Part shown: one piece after another, positions 10,204 through 20,029 of the stretch
How positions within the stretch are numbered: the stretch's first letter is position 1
How the letters are laid out: each line of letters opens with the position of its first letter
Assembly: GCF_905171765.1 (NCBI RefSeq)
Contig: NC_053392.1
Location: forward strand, 109,698,465-109,762,464
Source of the DNA: Bufo bufo
Taxonomy: Eukaryota; Chordata; Amphibia; Anura; Bufonidae
Direction: 5' to 3'
Length of the DNA: 64,000 nucleotides
Notes under the pieces: model-generated
The model's database searches: none
Seen by the model: the letters and a program-made list of their open reading frames with translations, nothing else
Told to the model about the DNA's origin: nothing
Position numbers and translations under genes: made by a program

Positions 10204-11050
10204 GAAAAAAAAAAGTATACATATTAGGTATCGACGCGTCCGTATCAACCGGCTCTATAAACATATCACATGACCTAACCCTTCAGATGAACACCGTAAA
10301 AAATAAAAAATAAAAACTGTGCTAAATAAACAATTTTTTCGTCACCTTACATCACAAAAATTACAACAGCAAGCGATCAAAAAGGCGTTTGCCCACCAAA
10401 ATAGTACCAATCTAACCGTCACCTCATCCTGCAAAAAATGAGCCCCTACCTGAGACAATCGCCCAAAAAAAATAAAAATATGGCTCAGAATATGGAGACA
10501 CTAAAACATAATTTATTTTGTTTTAAAACAGCTGTTAGTGTGTAAAACTTACATAAAAAAAAAAAAAAAGTATACATATTAGATATTGCATCCATATCGA
10601 CCGGCTCTATAAAAATATCACATGACCTAACCCCTCAGATGAACACCGTAAAAAATTTAAAATAAAAACTGTGCTAAATAAACAATTTTTTGTCACCTTA
10701 CATCACAAATAGTGTAATAGCAAGCAATCAAAAAGTCACACGCACCCCAAAATAGTGCCAATCAAACAGTCATCTCATCCCGCAAAAATCATACCCTACC
10801 CAAGATAATCGCCCAAAAACTGAAAAAAATTATGGCTCTCATACTATGGAAACACTAAAACATGATTTTTTTTGTTTCAAAAAATAAATCGATGTATAAA
10901 ACTTATATAACTAAAAGAAAGTATACATATTAGTTATCGCCGCGTCCGTGACAACCTGGTCTATAAAAATACCACATGATCTAAATTCTAACCTGTCAGA
11001 TGAATGTTGTAAATAACAAAAAATAAAAATGGTGCCAAAACTGCTATTTC
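10204..11050. repeat. Diverged direct repeats of about 350 bp
   Basis: Three copies starting near 10214, 10569 and 10921 share the opening GTATACATATTAG, then a CGCGTCCGT-like word, a TATAAAAATA(T)CACATGA word and a TCAGATGAA word. The third is truncated. The same unit recurs, reverse complemented, in 32550-33760. Confidence 0.8.
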
Positions 11051-11149
11051 TTGTTACCTTGCCTCACAAAAAGTGTAATATAGAGCAAACAAAAATCATA
11101 TGTACCCTAAACTAATACCAACAAAACTTCCAACCTATCCCGTAGTTTC

Positions 11150-12175
11150 AAAAATGGGGTCACTTTTTTGGAGTTTCTACTTTAGGGGTGCATCAGGGGG
11201 GCTTCAAATGGGACATGGTGTAAAAAAAAACAGTCCAGCAAAATCTGCCTTCCAAAAACCGTATGGCATTCCTTTCCTTCTGCGCCCTGCCGTGTGCCCG
11301 TACAGCAGTTTACGACCATATATGGGGTGTTTCTGTAAACTACAGAATCAGGGCCATAAATATTGAGTTTTGTTTGGCTGTTAACACTTGCTTTGTAACT
11401 GGAAAAAAAATATTAAAATGGAAAATCTGCCAAAAAAGTGAAATTTTGAAATTGTATCTCTAATTTCTATTAATTCTTGTGGAACACATAAAGGGTTAAA
11501 AAAAAGTTTGTACAATCAGTTTTGAATAGCTTGAAAGGTGTAGTTTCTTAGATGGGGTCACTTTTATGGAGTTTCTACTCTAGGTGTGCATTGGGGGGCT
11601 TCAAATGGGACATGGTGTCAAAAAAAACAGTCCAGCAAAATCTGCCTTACAAAAAACCGTATGGCATTCCTTTCCTTCCTTCCTTCCTACCTACCGTGTG
11701 CCCGTACAGCAGTTTACAACCGCATATGAGGTGTTTCTGTAAACGACAGAATCCGGGCAATAAATATAGAGTTTTGTTTGGCTGTTAACCCTTACTTTGT
11801 TACTGGAAAAATGGAAAATTTGCCAAAAAATTTTAATTCTGAAATTTCATCTCCATTTGCCAATAACTCTTGTAGAACACCTAAAGGGTTAACAACGTTT
11901 GTAAAATCAGTTTTGAATACCTTGAGGGGTGTAGTTTCTTAGATGGGATCGCTTTTGTGGAGTTTCTACTCTAGGGGTGCATCAGGGGGGCTTCAAATGG
12001 GACATAGTGTAAAAAAAAAACAGTCCAGCAAAACCTGCCTTCCAAAAACCGTGAAATTTTGAAATTATATCTCTATTTTTCATTATTTCTTGTGGAACAC
12101 CTAAAGGGTTAATAAAGTTTGTAAAATCTGTTTTGAATACCTTGAGGGGTGTAGTTTCTAGAATGGGGTCATTTT
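11150..12175. repeat. Diverged direct repeats of about 395 bp
   Basis: Copies start near 11153, 11551 and 11943 with ATGGGGTCACTTTT-like sequence followed by GTTTCTACT and CTTCAAATGGGACAT, with a fourth partial start near 12162. Short open frames here have no family resemblance. Reverse-complement counterparts are found at 30330-30660. Confidence 0.8.
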
Positions 12176-12664
12176 TGGGTGGTTTTTATTATGTAAGCCT
12201 CACAAAGTGACTTCAGACCTGAACTGGTCCCTAAAAATTGGGTTTTTGAAAATTTCAGAAAAATTTCAAGATTTGCTTCTAAACATCTAAGCCTTGCAAC
12301 ATCCCCAAAAAATTTAATATTATTCCCAAAATGATCCAAACATGAAGTAGACATATGGGGAATATAAAGTAATAACTATTTTTGAAGGTATTACTATGTA
12401 TTATAGAAGTAGAGAAATTGAAACTTGGAAATTTGCAATTTTTTCAACATTTTTGGTAAATGTGGTATTTTTTGGGTAAATGTGGTATTTTTTGGACTTC
12501 ATTTTACCAGTGTCATGAAGTACAATATGTGATGAAAAAACAATCTCAGAATGGCCTGGATAAGTCAAAGCGTTTTAAAGTTAACACCACTTAAAGTGAC
12601 ACTGGTCAGATTTGCAAAAAATGGCCTGGTCCTTAAGGTGAAAATGACCCCGGTCCCTAAGGGG

Positions 12665-12700
12665 TTAAAGGGGCGGTCACTGTGAAATTCACTGTTAAAG
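12665..12700. repeat. 30-bp minisatellite, segment 2
   Basis: A single unit plus part of another of the same 30-bp repeat, trapped between the piggyBac-like element and the foldback that starts at 12701. It shows that both elements were inserted into one original array. Confidence 0.9.
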
Positions 12701-13385
12701 AGTTTCTACCACCAGAAATACTGTTATGTAGCTGACTGACATTAGCAATATTTCTCCCTGCAGCCGTTTTGGTAAAATAAGCACTTTTATAATATGCTAA
12801 TGAGCCTCTAGGTGCTATGTGGTCGTAAAATCAGCACCTAGAGGCTCAGTCTACTTACCCTTTATCCCGCCCAGGTCCCCTGTTCTGCCCGCCCCGCTTC
12901 TCTTGATTGATGTGACGGTTCGCAGCATCGTTGACGAAATCCCGCGCCTGCGCCGTTCACTTCTGTCTTCGGCGCAGTGAGTGAAGGCCGCTCTCCTGGT
13001 GCCGGCTTCCTCACTGTGACGTAGTCGGCGCAGGCGCAGTGAGGAATCTGGCACCAGGAGCGCATCATTCACTCACTGCACCTGCGCCGAAGACAGAAGT
13101 GAACGGCGCAGGCGCTGGGTTTTCGTCAACGATGCTGCGAACCGTCACATCAATCAAGAGGAGCGGGGCGGGCAGAACAGGGGACCTGGGTGGGATAAAG
13201 GGTCAGTAAACGGAGCCTCTAGGTGCTGATTTTACGCCCACATAGCACCTAGAGGCTCATTAGCATATTATATAAGTGCTTATTTTACCAAAACGGCTGC
13301 AGGGAGAAATGTCAAAAACGTACTGTTATGTAGCGCATCGCTAATGTCAGTCAGCTACATAACAGTATTTCTGGTGATAGAAACC
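12701..13385. mobile_element. 685-bp foldback element (MITE-like) inside the minisatellite
   Basis: Near-complete inverted repeat: the left end TTTCTACCACCAGAAATACTG matches the reverse complement of the right end, and the arms continue through ATGCTAATGAGCCTCTAGGTGC to a GC-rich centre near 13030. The core has several GCGCCTGCGC/GCGCAGGCGC words. TTAAA-like sequence flanks both ends, but the target duplication is not clear enough to name a superfamily. Frames at 12851-13072 are fortuitous. Confidence 0.8.
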
Positions 13386-14212
13386 ATTTAAAAGGGCGGT
13401 CATCATGGAGGTCACTGTTAAAGGGGCGGTCACTGTTAAAAGGGTGGTCACTGTTAAAGGGGTGGTCACTGTGAAAGTCACTGTTAAAGGGGCGGTCACT
13501 ATGAAAGTCACTGTTAAAGGGGCGGTCACTGTGAAAGTCTCTGTTAAAGGGACGGTCACTGTGAAAGGGGCGGTCACTGTGAAGTCACTGTTAAAGTGGC
13601 GGTCACTGTGAAAGTCACTGTAAAGGGGCGGTCACTGTTAAAGTGGGGGTCACTGTGAAAGTCACTGTTAAAGGGGCGGTCATTGTGAAAGTCACTGTTG
13701 AAGGGTATGTCACTGTTAAAGTCACTGTTAAAGGAGCGGTCACTGTGAAAGTCACTGTTAAAGGGGTGGTTACTGTGAAAGTCACTGTTAAAGGGGCGGT
13801 CACAGGGGAGGTCACTGTTAAAGGGGCGGTCACTGTGAAAGTCACTGTTAAAAAGTCAGTCACTGTTAAAGGGGCGGTCACTGTGAAAGTCACTGTTAAA
13901 TGGGCGTTTACTGTGAAAGTCACTGTTAAAGGGGCGGTCACTGTTAAAGGCGTGAAAGTCATTGTTACCATGGGACATTGTCACCATGGGATCCAATGTC
14001 AAAGTGGCAGCCACCGTGAAAGTCACTGTGAAAGGGGCGGTCACCGTTAAAGGGGAGGTCCCCATGAAAGTCACTGTTAAAGGGGTGGTCATCATTAAAG
14101 GTGCGGCCACCGTGAAAGTCACTGTTAAAGGGGCGGTAACCGTGAAAGTTACTGAAAAAGGGGCGGCCACTGTGAAAGTCACTGTTAAAGGGGCAGTCAC
14201 CATTAATTCAGG
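13386..14212. repeat. 30-bp minisatellite, segment 3
   Basis: About 27 units of the 30-bp repeat with more variation toward the right end (CACCGTGAAAG, GGGGCGGCCAC variants). Long open frames occur on both strands because the unit is 30 bp; they encode only repeats of VTVKGA type and I do not regard them as genes. Confidence 0.95.
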
Positions 14213-14770
14213 ATGGCAGAGCGGTGTAGACTGTCAGCTGTAACATACAGCTGACAGTCTGCTTCAAACTGCAGACATAACCCCTTCCATGCTGCAGTCC
14301 TTAGGGACCGCTGTATGGAAGAAGCTAACCACCGGGCCGCTGCTCTGCTGTGGCAGTGGCCCGATGCTGTGGCATTAACCCCCCTTTTCCCCTCTTTAGG
14401 ATGGCCGTCACCCCTCAGCCCTAAGGGCTAACCATCATGCTGTTGCTCTGCCCCCCAATGGCCGAGCAGCACAAGCTCCCCCCCTCTCCCCCTTTCAGGA
14501 TGGCAGAGCGGTAGCGGGGCAGAGTTTTAGCTGTAATGTAATGTCTGCTTGAAACGGCACTAATGTCGGCCGATTAACCCATTCCACGCCCCTTCCACGC
14601 CGCGGTCCTTAGGGACTGCTGTATGGAAGGGCTAAGCATCGGGCAAGGGTAAACTGAGCTCCCTCCCTCCCCCATCGGGCCGCTGCACTGTAGCAGCGTC
14701 CCGATGGTTACCATGGCAACTGGACGCCTTCACAGGCATCGGGCTTGCTGTGATATATCTAAGCCTGGTC
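14213..14770. repeat. Non-coding GC-rich sequence with internal direct duplication
   Basis: The phrase AGGATGGCAGAGCGGT occurs at about 14210 and 14499, and the following CCTTAGGGACYGCTGTATGGAAG at about 14300 and 14607, so the segment is a diverged duplication of about 290-310 bp. No gene seen. Confidence 0.65.
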
Positions 14771-15190
14771 AGGCTTAGGGCTTGTTCACACGAATGTTTC
14801 CCCTCCGTGCCCATGAACTGGACTGCAAATTGCGGGCCGCAATGCACAGGCACTGACCATGGGCCAGCCACATGCGGATCGCGGACCCATTAACTTGAAT
14901 GGGTATGCGATCCGTTCGTTCCGCAAAAAGATAGAGCAAGTTCTATCTTTTTGCAGTGCGGAGGCACAGAACGGAAAACCAGGAAGCACTCCGTAGTGCT
15001 TCTGTGTGGTTCCGTTCCGTGCCTCCGTTCCATTCTGCACATCATCTCCGGATTTGATGACCCATTCAAGTAAATGGGTCCGCATCCATGATGCGGAATG
15101 TACATGGCCGGTGCCCCGTGTATTGTGGACCCGTCGCAAGCGGGCCACAATATGTCAAAGGAGGGGCAACGGCCGTGTGAACGCATTGAA
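14771..15190. mobile_element. Foldback MITE with GGGCTTGTTCACACG / CGTGTGAACGC ends
   Basis: The left end reads AGGGCTTGTTCACACGAATG and the right end CAACGGCCGTGTGAACGC. The body contains mirrored ATCCGCATGTGG/CCGCATCCATGATGCGG words and a smaller hairpin at about 14928-14960 (AAAAAGATAGAGC...CTATCTTTTTGC). A related fragment is at 48195-48310. Superfamily not determined. Confidence 0.55.
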
Positions 15191-15409
15191 AATTGCAGTA
15201 TGTTCTATATTCTGCATTTTTCACACAACGCAGGCCCCATAGAAATGACAATGGCAGCACATCAGGCCAAATATAAATATGGAGGTGCAGGCCATTGGAT
15301 CCGGCAACAAATCCAGGACAATATAAGAAAAAAATAATAATAATGGCAGCACTCTCACAAAAAATGAGTAAAAAGAAAAAACACTTTATTCACCCCTGTG
15401 GTCATGAAA

Positions 15410-15533
15410 CGGCGTAAAAGGTTCAGGCTCGGGTTATCTAAGAATTATGTTATGGATTTCGCTACCATGGACCATGGTCCATGGTAGCGGAATCCATAAT
15501 GGAATTCTTAGATAACCTGAACCATGTACGCCG
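15410..15533. repeat. Short foldback centred on CCATGGTCCATGG
   Basis: CGGCGTAAAAGGTTCAGG at the left and the reverse complement of ACCTGAACCATGTACGCCG at the right frame an inverted repeat whose centre is near 15478. Arms are about 60 bp with a few mismatches. No coding content. Confidence 0.8.
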
Positions 15534-15599
15534 AACTTGAAACACTAGTCGCAATGTTTCAGCTCATAGGTTGAAAAAAGGCTCTGTGAATGAGCTAAA

Positions 15600-15745
15600 A
15601 ACATTGCAACCACAAGAGTAAACAGGCTCGGACTGGCCCACAGGGGTACAGGTGAATCCCTCGGTGGCCTCCTGAGAAAGCTGGGCCCCTAGTCTCCCTC
15701 CCCCTGCACAAGTGGCACATAACACTAGACTTACTGCACTACATA
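15600..15745. other. Unclassified interspersed sequence
   Basis: Contains GGCTCGGACTGGCCCACAGG and a following CCTGAGAAAGCTGGGCCCCT word. The composition suggests an old non-coding repeat, but no ends are visible. Confidence 0.3.
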
Positions 15746-15754
15746 CTGTACATA

Positions 15755-15970
15755 CCGTATTTTTCACCCTATAAGAATCGCCAGCCCATAAGACGCACCT
15801 AGGTTTTAGAGGAGGACAGAGCACAGAGCCTTCACCGCTTCCTGGTCCTCCGGTGCTAATGAGCGCTTCCATAATGGAAGCGCTCATTATTATTCGCCCC
15901 ATAAGACGCAGGGGCATTTTCCTCCCACTTCGGGGAGAAAACAGTGCGTCTTATGGGCCGAAAAATATGG
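15755..15970. mobile_element. TA-flanked MITE with CCGTATTTTTC ends
   Basis: 216-bp foldback with ends CCGTATTTTTCACCC and the complement of GGGCCGAAAAATATGG, flanked by TA on both sides (15753-15754 and 15971-15972). Internally CCCATAAGACGCA is mirrored by TGCGTCTTATGGG, and GCGCTTCCATAATGGAAGCGC is a perfect small hairpin. A TA target would fit a Tc1/mariner-like origin; that is inference. Confidence 0.7.
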
Positions 15971-16252
15971 TATATTCAGTGTACAGCACCTCAACCAGCC
16001 TATGTTCATATAAAAAACTTGATAGATTTTTTAAGAAACTCCCCAGTTTATTATTATAGACACTATTAGAGCTGAGATGACTTCTAGTATAGAGGAAAGC
16101 TAGCCAGTATCATCTTCTCCCCAGGCCCTACCTTCTCAAAGTTGCTGCAGGGACCCCCATATTCAGTCATCTGGTAGCATCTTGCTGCTGTGTGAGCAAG
16201 TAATATTTCAATGTATCCTTAGCTGTCAGTAATGAGATCTACATCAGGCTTA
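15971..16252. other. No feature recognised
   Basis: About 280 bases of ordinary AT-rich sequence between two MITEs. Nothing supported. Confidence 0.5.
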
Positions 16253-16371
16253 GGCCCCTTGCAGACGAGCGTTTATCACGCTGCGAGTCCGCAGCGCAGC
16301 TCCCGCCTGACCTCCCAGCACTGACTGGGTCACATAGCATTATATTGATTTATGATGCTATGTAACCCTTA

Positions 16372-16482
16372 GGCCTCTTTCACACGGGTGTCCCGGATTT
16401 GCTCCGGATGCATCTCGTGTGCATTGCGGGAAAACCGCGCGAGTAGGCACGCAACTGCAGTCTCGCTCATGTGAAAGAGGCC
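16372..16482. mobile_element. Short MITE with GGCCTCTTTCACACGGG ends
   Basis: Ends GGCCTCTTTCACACGGG and the complement of TCATGTGAAAGAGGCC, flanked by TTA on both sides (16369-16371, 16483-16485). Same TTA target type as the outer element. Confidence 0.75.
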
Positions 16483-18892
16483 TTACAGTTCTGGAATGTT
16501 TTGGATAACACTGGCAGCATTATGTCAGTGTTATCCAATACATTTCAGAACTGTAAGGCCTCTTTCACACGGGCGTCCCAGATTTGCTCCGGATGCGTAG
16601 CATGTGCATTGTGGGAAAACGGCGCGAGTAGGCACGCAACTGCAGTCAGTTTTGACTCTGATTGCGTTCCGATGTTCAGTTTTTTCCGCGCGAGTGCAAT
16701 GCGTTTTGCACGCGAGTGAAAAAAAACTGAATGTGGTACCCAGACCCGAACCCGTTCTTCTTCACTGAAGTTCAAGTTTGGGTTAGGTCGGTGTTCTATT
16801 CATTTTAATATTTTCCCTTATAACATGGTTATAAGGGAAAATAATAGCATTCTTAATACAGAATGCATAGTAAAATGTGGATTGAGGGGTTAAAAAAATA
16901 ACTCACCTCATCCAATTGATCGTGCAGCTGGCATCGTCTTCTTGCTACTTCTTTCAGGACCTGCAAAAGGACCTTTGATGACGTAATCGCGCTCACCACG
17001 TGGTGAGCGTGAAGACTTCAGCACAGGCCCTGCTGAATGAAGGTCCTTTTGCAGGTCCTGAAAGAAGAAGAAAGAAGACGATGCCGGCTGTGCAATCAAT
17101 TGGATGAGGTGAGTTATTTTTTATTTATTTTTTAACCCCTCAATCCACATTTTACTATGCATTCTGTATTAAGAATGCTATTATTTTCCCTTATAACCAT
17201 GTTATAAAGGAAAATAATACAGTGAACACACTTTAATGGGGTCTGGGGTTGCTTTCATCCCTATCATCTCCTAGCAACCATGCATGAAAATCGCACCGCA
17301 TCAGCACTTGCTTGCGATTTTCACGCATCCCTATTCATTTCTATGGGGCCTGCGTTGCGTGAATAACGCCGATTATAGAACATGCCCCATTGAAGTGAAT
17401 AGGTCCGGATTCATTGCGGGTTCAATGCGTTCACCTCCTGCAATGCACCAGCGCGGAATTCTCTCCTGTGTGAAAGGGGCCTTAGGCCCCTTTCACACGA
17501 GCGAGTTTTCCCACGCTGGTGCAATGCGTGACATGAACACATAGCATCCGCACTGAATCCGGACCCATTCATTTCAATGGGTCTGTGTACATGAGCGTTG
17601 TTTTTTCACGCATCAGTTCTGCTTTGCGTGAAAATCGCAGCATGTTCTATATTCTGCGTTTTTCGCGCAGCCCTGGCCCGACAGAAGTGAATGGGTCTTC
17701 AGTGAAAAACGCATTGCATCCACAAGCAGGTGCCGATGCAATACATTTTTTCACTGATGTTTGTAAACCTTCAGTTTTTTATCACGCGCATGAAAAACGC
17801 ATCAAAACACATAGCACCCGCGCGGAAAAAACTGAACAACTGAACGCAATTGCAAACAAAACTGACTGAACTCCCTTGCAAAATGGTGCGAGTTTCACTG
17901 AACGCACCCTGAATGCATCTGGACCTAATCCGTCACGCTCGTGTGAAAGAGGCCTTAGGCCCCTTTCACACGGGCGAGTATTCCGCGCGGATGCGATGGG
18001 TGAGTTGAACGCATTGCACCCGCACTGAATACCGACCCATTCATTTCTATGGGGCTGTTCACATGAGCGGTGATTTTCACGCATCACTTGTGCGTTGCGT
18101 GAAAATCGCAGCATGCTCTATATTCAGCGTTTTTCACGCAACGCAGGCCCCATAGAAGTGAATGTGGTTGCGTGAAAATCGCAAGCATCCGCAAGCAAGT
18201 GCGGATGCGGTGTGATTTTCACGCACGGTTGCTTGGAGACGATCGGGATGGAGACCCGATCATTATTATTTTCCCTTATAACATAATTATAAGGGAAAAT
18301 AATAGCATTCTGAATACAGAATGCATAGTAAAATAGCGCTGGAGGGGTTAAAAAAAAATAATAATAATTTAACTCACCTTAATCCACTTGCTCGCGCAGC
18401 CCGGCATCTCCTTCTGTCTCCTTTGCTGAACATGACCTGTGGTGACGTCACTCCGGTCATCACATGATCCATCACATGATCTTTTACCATGGTGATGGAT
18501 CATGTGATGACCGGAGTGACGTCACCACAGGTCCTGTTCAGCAAAGGAGGCAGAAGGAGATGCCGGGCTGCGCGAGCAAGTGGATTAAGGTGAGTTAAAA
18601 AAAAATATTTATTTTTTTAACCCCTCCAGCGCTATTTTACTATGCATTCTGTATTCAGAATGCTATTATTTTCCCTTATAACCATGTTATAAGGGAAAAA
18701 AATACAATCTACAGAACACCGATCCCAAGCCCGAACTTCTGTGAAGAAGTTCGGGTTTGGGTACCAAACATGCGCGATTTTTCTCACGCGAGTGCAAAAC
18801 GCATTACAATGTTTTGCACTCGCGCGGAAAAATCGCGGGTGTTCCCGTAACACACCCGCACATTTTCCCGCAACGCCCGTCTGAAAGGGGCC
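16483..18892. repeat. Cluster of foldback MITEs, CTTTCACACGGGCG family
   Basis: At least three diverged foldbacks lie end to end, joined by TTA between ...GGGGCC and GGCCCC... at about 17480 and 17955. Inner palindromes of TTTTCCCTTATAACATG/CATGTTATAAGGGAAAA type occur near 16810-17200 and 18268-18690. No coding content. Confidence 0.7.
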
Positions 18893-19759
18893 TTACAGTT
18901 CTGGAATGTTTTGGATAACACTGGCAGCATTATGTCAGTGTTATCCAATACATTTCATAACTGTAAGGCCTCTTTCACACAGGCGTCCCAGATTTGCTCC
19001 GGATGCGTCGCATGTGCATTGCGGGAAAACCGCGTGAGTAGGCACGCAACTGCAGTCAGTTTTGACTCTGATTGCGTTCCGATGTTCAGTTTTTTCTGCG
19101 CAAGTGCAATGCGTTTTGCACGCGCGTGAGAAAAAACTGAATGTGGTACCCAGACCCGAACCCGTTCTTCTTCACTGAAGTTCGGGTTTGGTTTAGGTCG
19201 GTGTTCTATTCATTTTATTATTTTCCCTTATAACATGGTTAAAAAGGAAAATAATAGCATTCTTAATACAGAATGCTTACTAAAATGTGGCTTGAGGGGT
19301 TAAAATAAAAAATTAAAAAATAACTCACCTCATCCACTTGTTTGCGATTTCGGCATTGTCTTCTTTATTCTTCTTTTAGGACCTAACGTAATCGCGATCA
19401 CCACGTGGTGAGCGCGGTAACGTCAGCACAGGTCCTGCTGAATGAAGATAGAAGGAACTTCAATTTACTAACATCATCTCCAAGCAACCATGTGTGAAAA
19501 ATCACATTGCATCCGTACTTGCTTGTGGATGCTATGCGATTTTCACGCATCCCCATTCACTTCTATGGGGCCTGCGCTGCGTGAAAAACGCAGAATATAG
19601 AACATGCTGCGATTTTCACGCAACACACAAGTTATGCGTGAAAATCACGGCTCGTGTGCACAGCCCCATTGAAGTGAATGGGTCAGGATTCAGTGCGGGT
19701 GCAATGCGTTCACCTCACGCATTGCACCCACACAGAATTCTCACCCGTGTGAAAGGGGC
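18893..19759. repeat. Duplicate of the 16483-16915 segment plus further MITE
   Basis: The hairpin starting TTACAGTTCTGGAATG (16483) and the next 420 bases recur here with few changes (18893 on), including GTGGTACCCAGACCCGAACC. The stretch ends with a further MITE end GTGAAAGGGGCC at about 19759. This looks like local segmental duplication or repeated insertion of a composite unit. Confidence 0.75.
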
Positions 19760-19869
19760 CTAAGGGTTACAAGTCATCATAAATCAATATAATGCTATGT
19801 GACCCCGTCAGTGCTGGGAGGTCAGGCCGGGAGCTGCGCAGCGTGACAAATGTTCATCTGCAAGGGGCC

Positions 19870-20029
19870 TTATAACGCCATGGTTCTGATTGTAGATTGT
19901 TGCACTAACATTATCAGCAGAAATATCTGTTGCTGTCCACAAATAATGGACTTTCTACAGAATGGAAAGTGAGAAATAGATCTGCTGATTACAAGCAGTC
20001 TGTATGGAAGTGGCTGCTAGCTGCACAGC
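19870..20029. other. Non-repetitive lead-in to the satellite
   Basis: About 160 bases with no gene or repeat recognised, directly before the first partial 50-bp unit. Confidence 0.5.

Larger units (their letters stand above)
9277..12664 (+). mobile_element. piggyBac-like non-autonomous element, copy 1
   Basis: Flanked by TTAA on both sides (9273-9276 and 12665-12668), with inverted ends CCTCTTATGGAC / CCCCTTAGGGACC. TTAA duplication and C-rich termini fit the piggyBac superfamily. Both TTAA copies fall inside units of the 30-bp minisatellite, so the empty site is visible. The interior has no transposase; it consists of direct repeats of about 350 bp and about 395 bp and a Penelope-type insertion near the left end. 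A second copy in reverse orientation sits at 28324-33996. Confidence 0.8.
16253..19869. mobile_element. TTA-flanked MITE split by a cluster of inner MITEs
   Basis: Outer ends GGCCCCTTGCAGACGAGCG (16253 on) and its complement (to 19869) are flanked by TTA (16250-16252 and 19870-19872). The element's own sequence is only 16253-16371 and about 19760-19869; these halves pair through TTGATTTATGATG / CATCATAAATCAA. Everything between is inserted MITE material. A TTA duplication suits PIF/Harbinger-like transposition (TWA target). Confidence 0.7.

Noticed and set aside
12851..13072. Arg-rich frames in the foldback core
   Set aside because: Both frames overlap on the same strand in a palindromic GC-rich core; no family resemblance.
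13347..14243. Frames on both strands of VTVKGAVTVK / TAPLTVTFTV type
   Set aside because: A 30-bp unit gives open frames in both directions. No codon bias or domain supports a protein.
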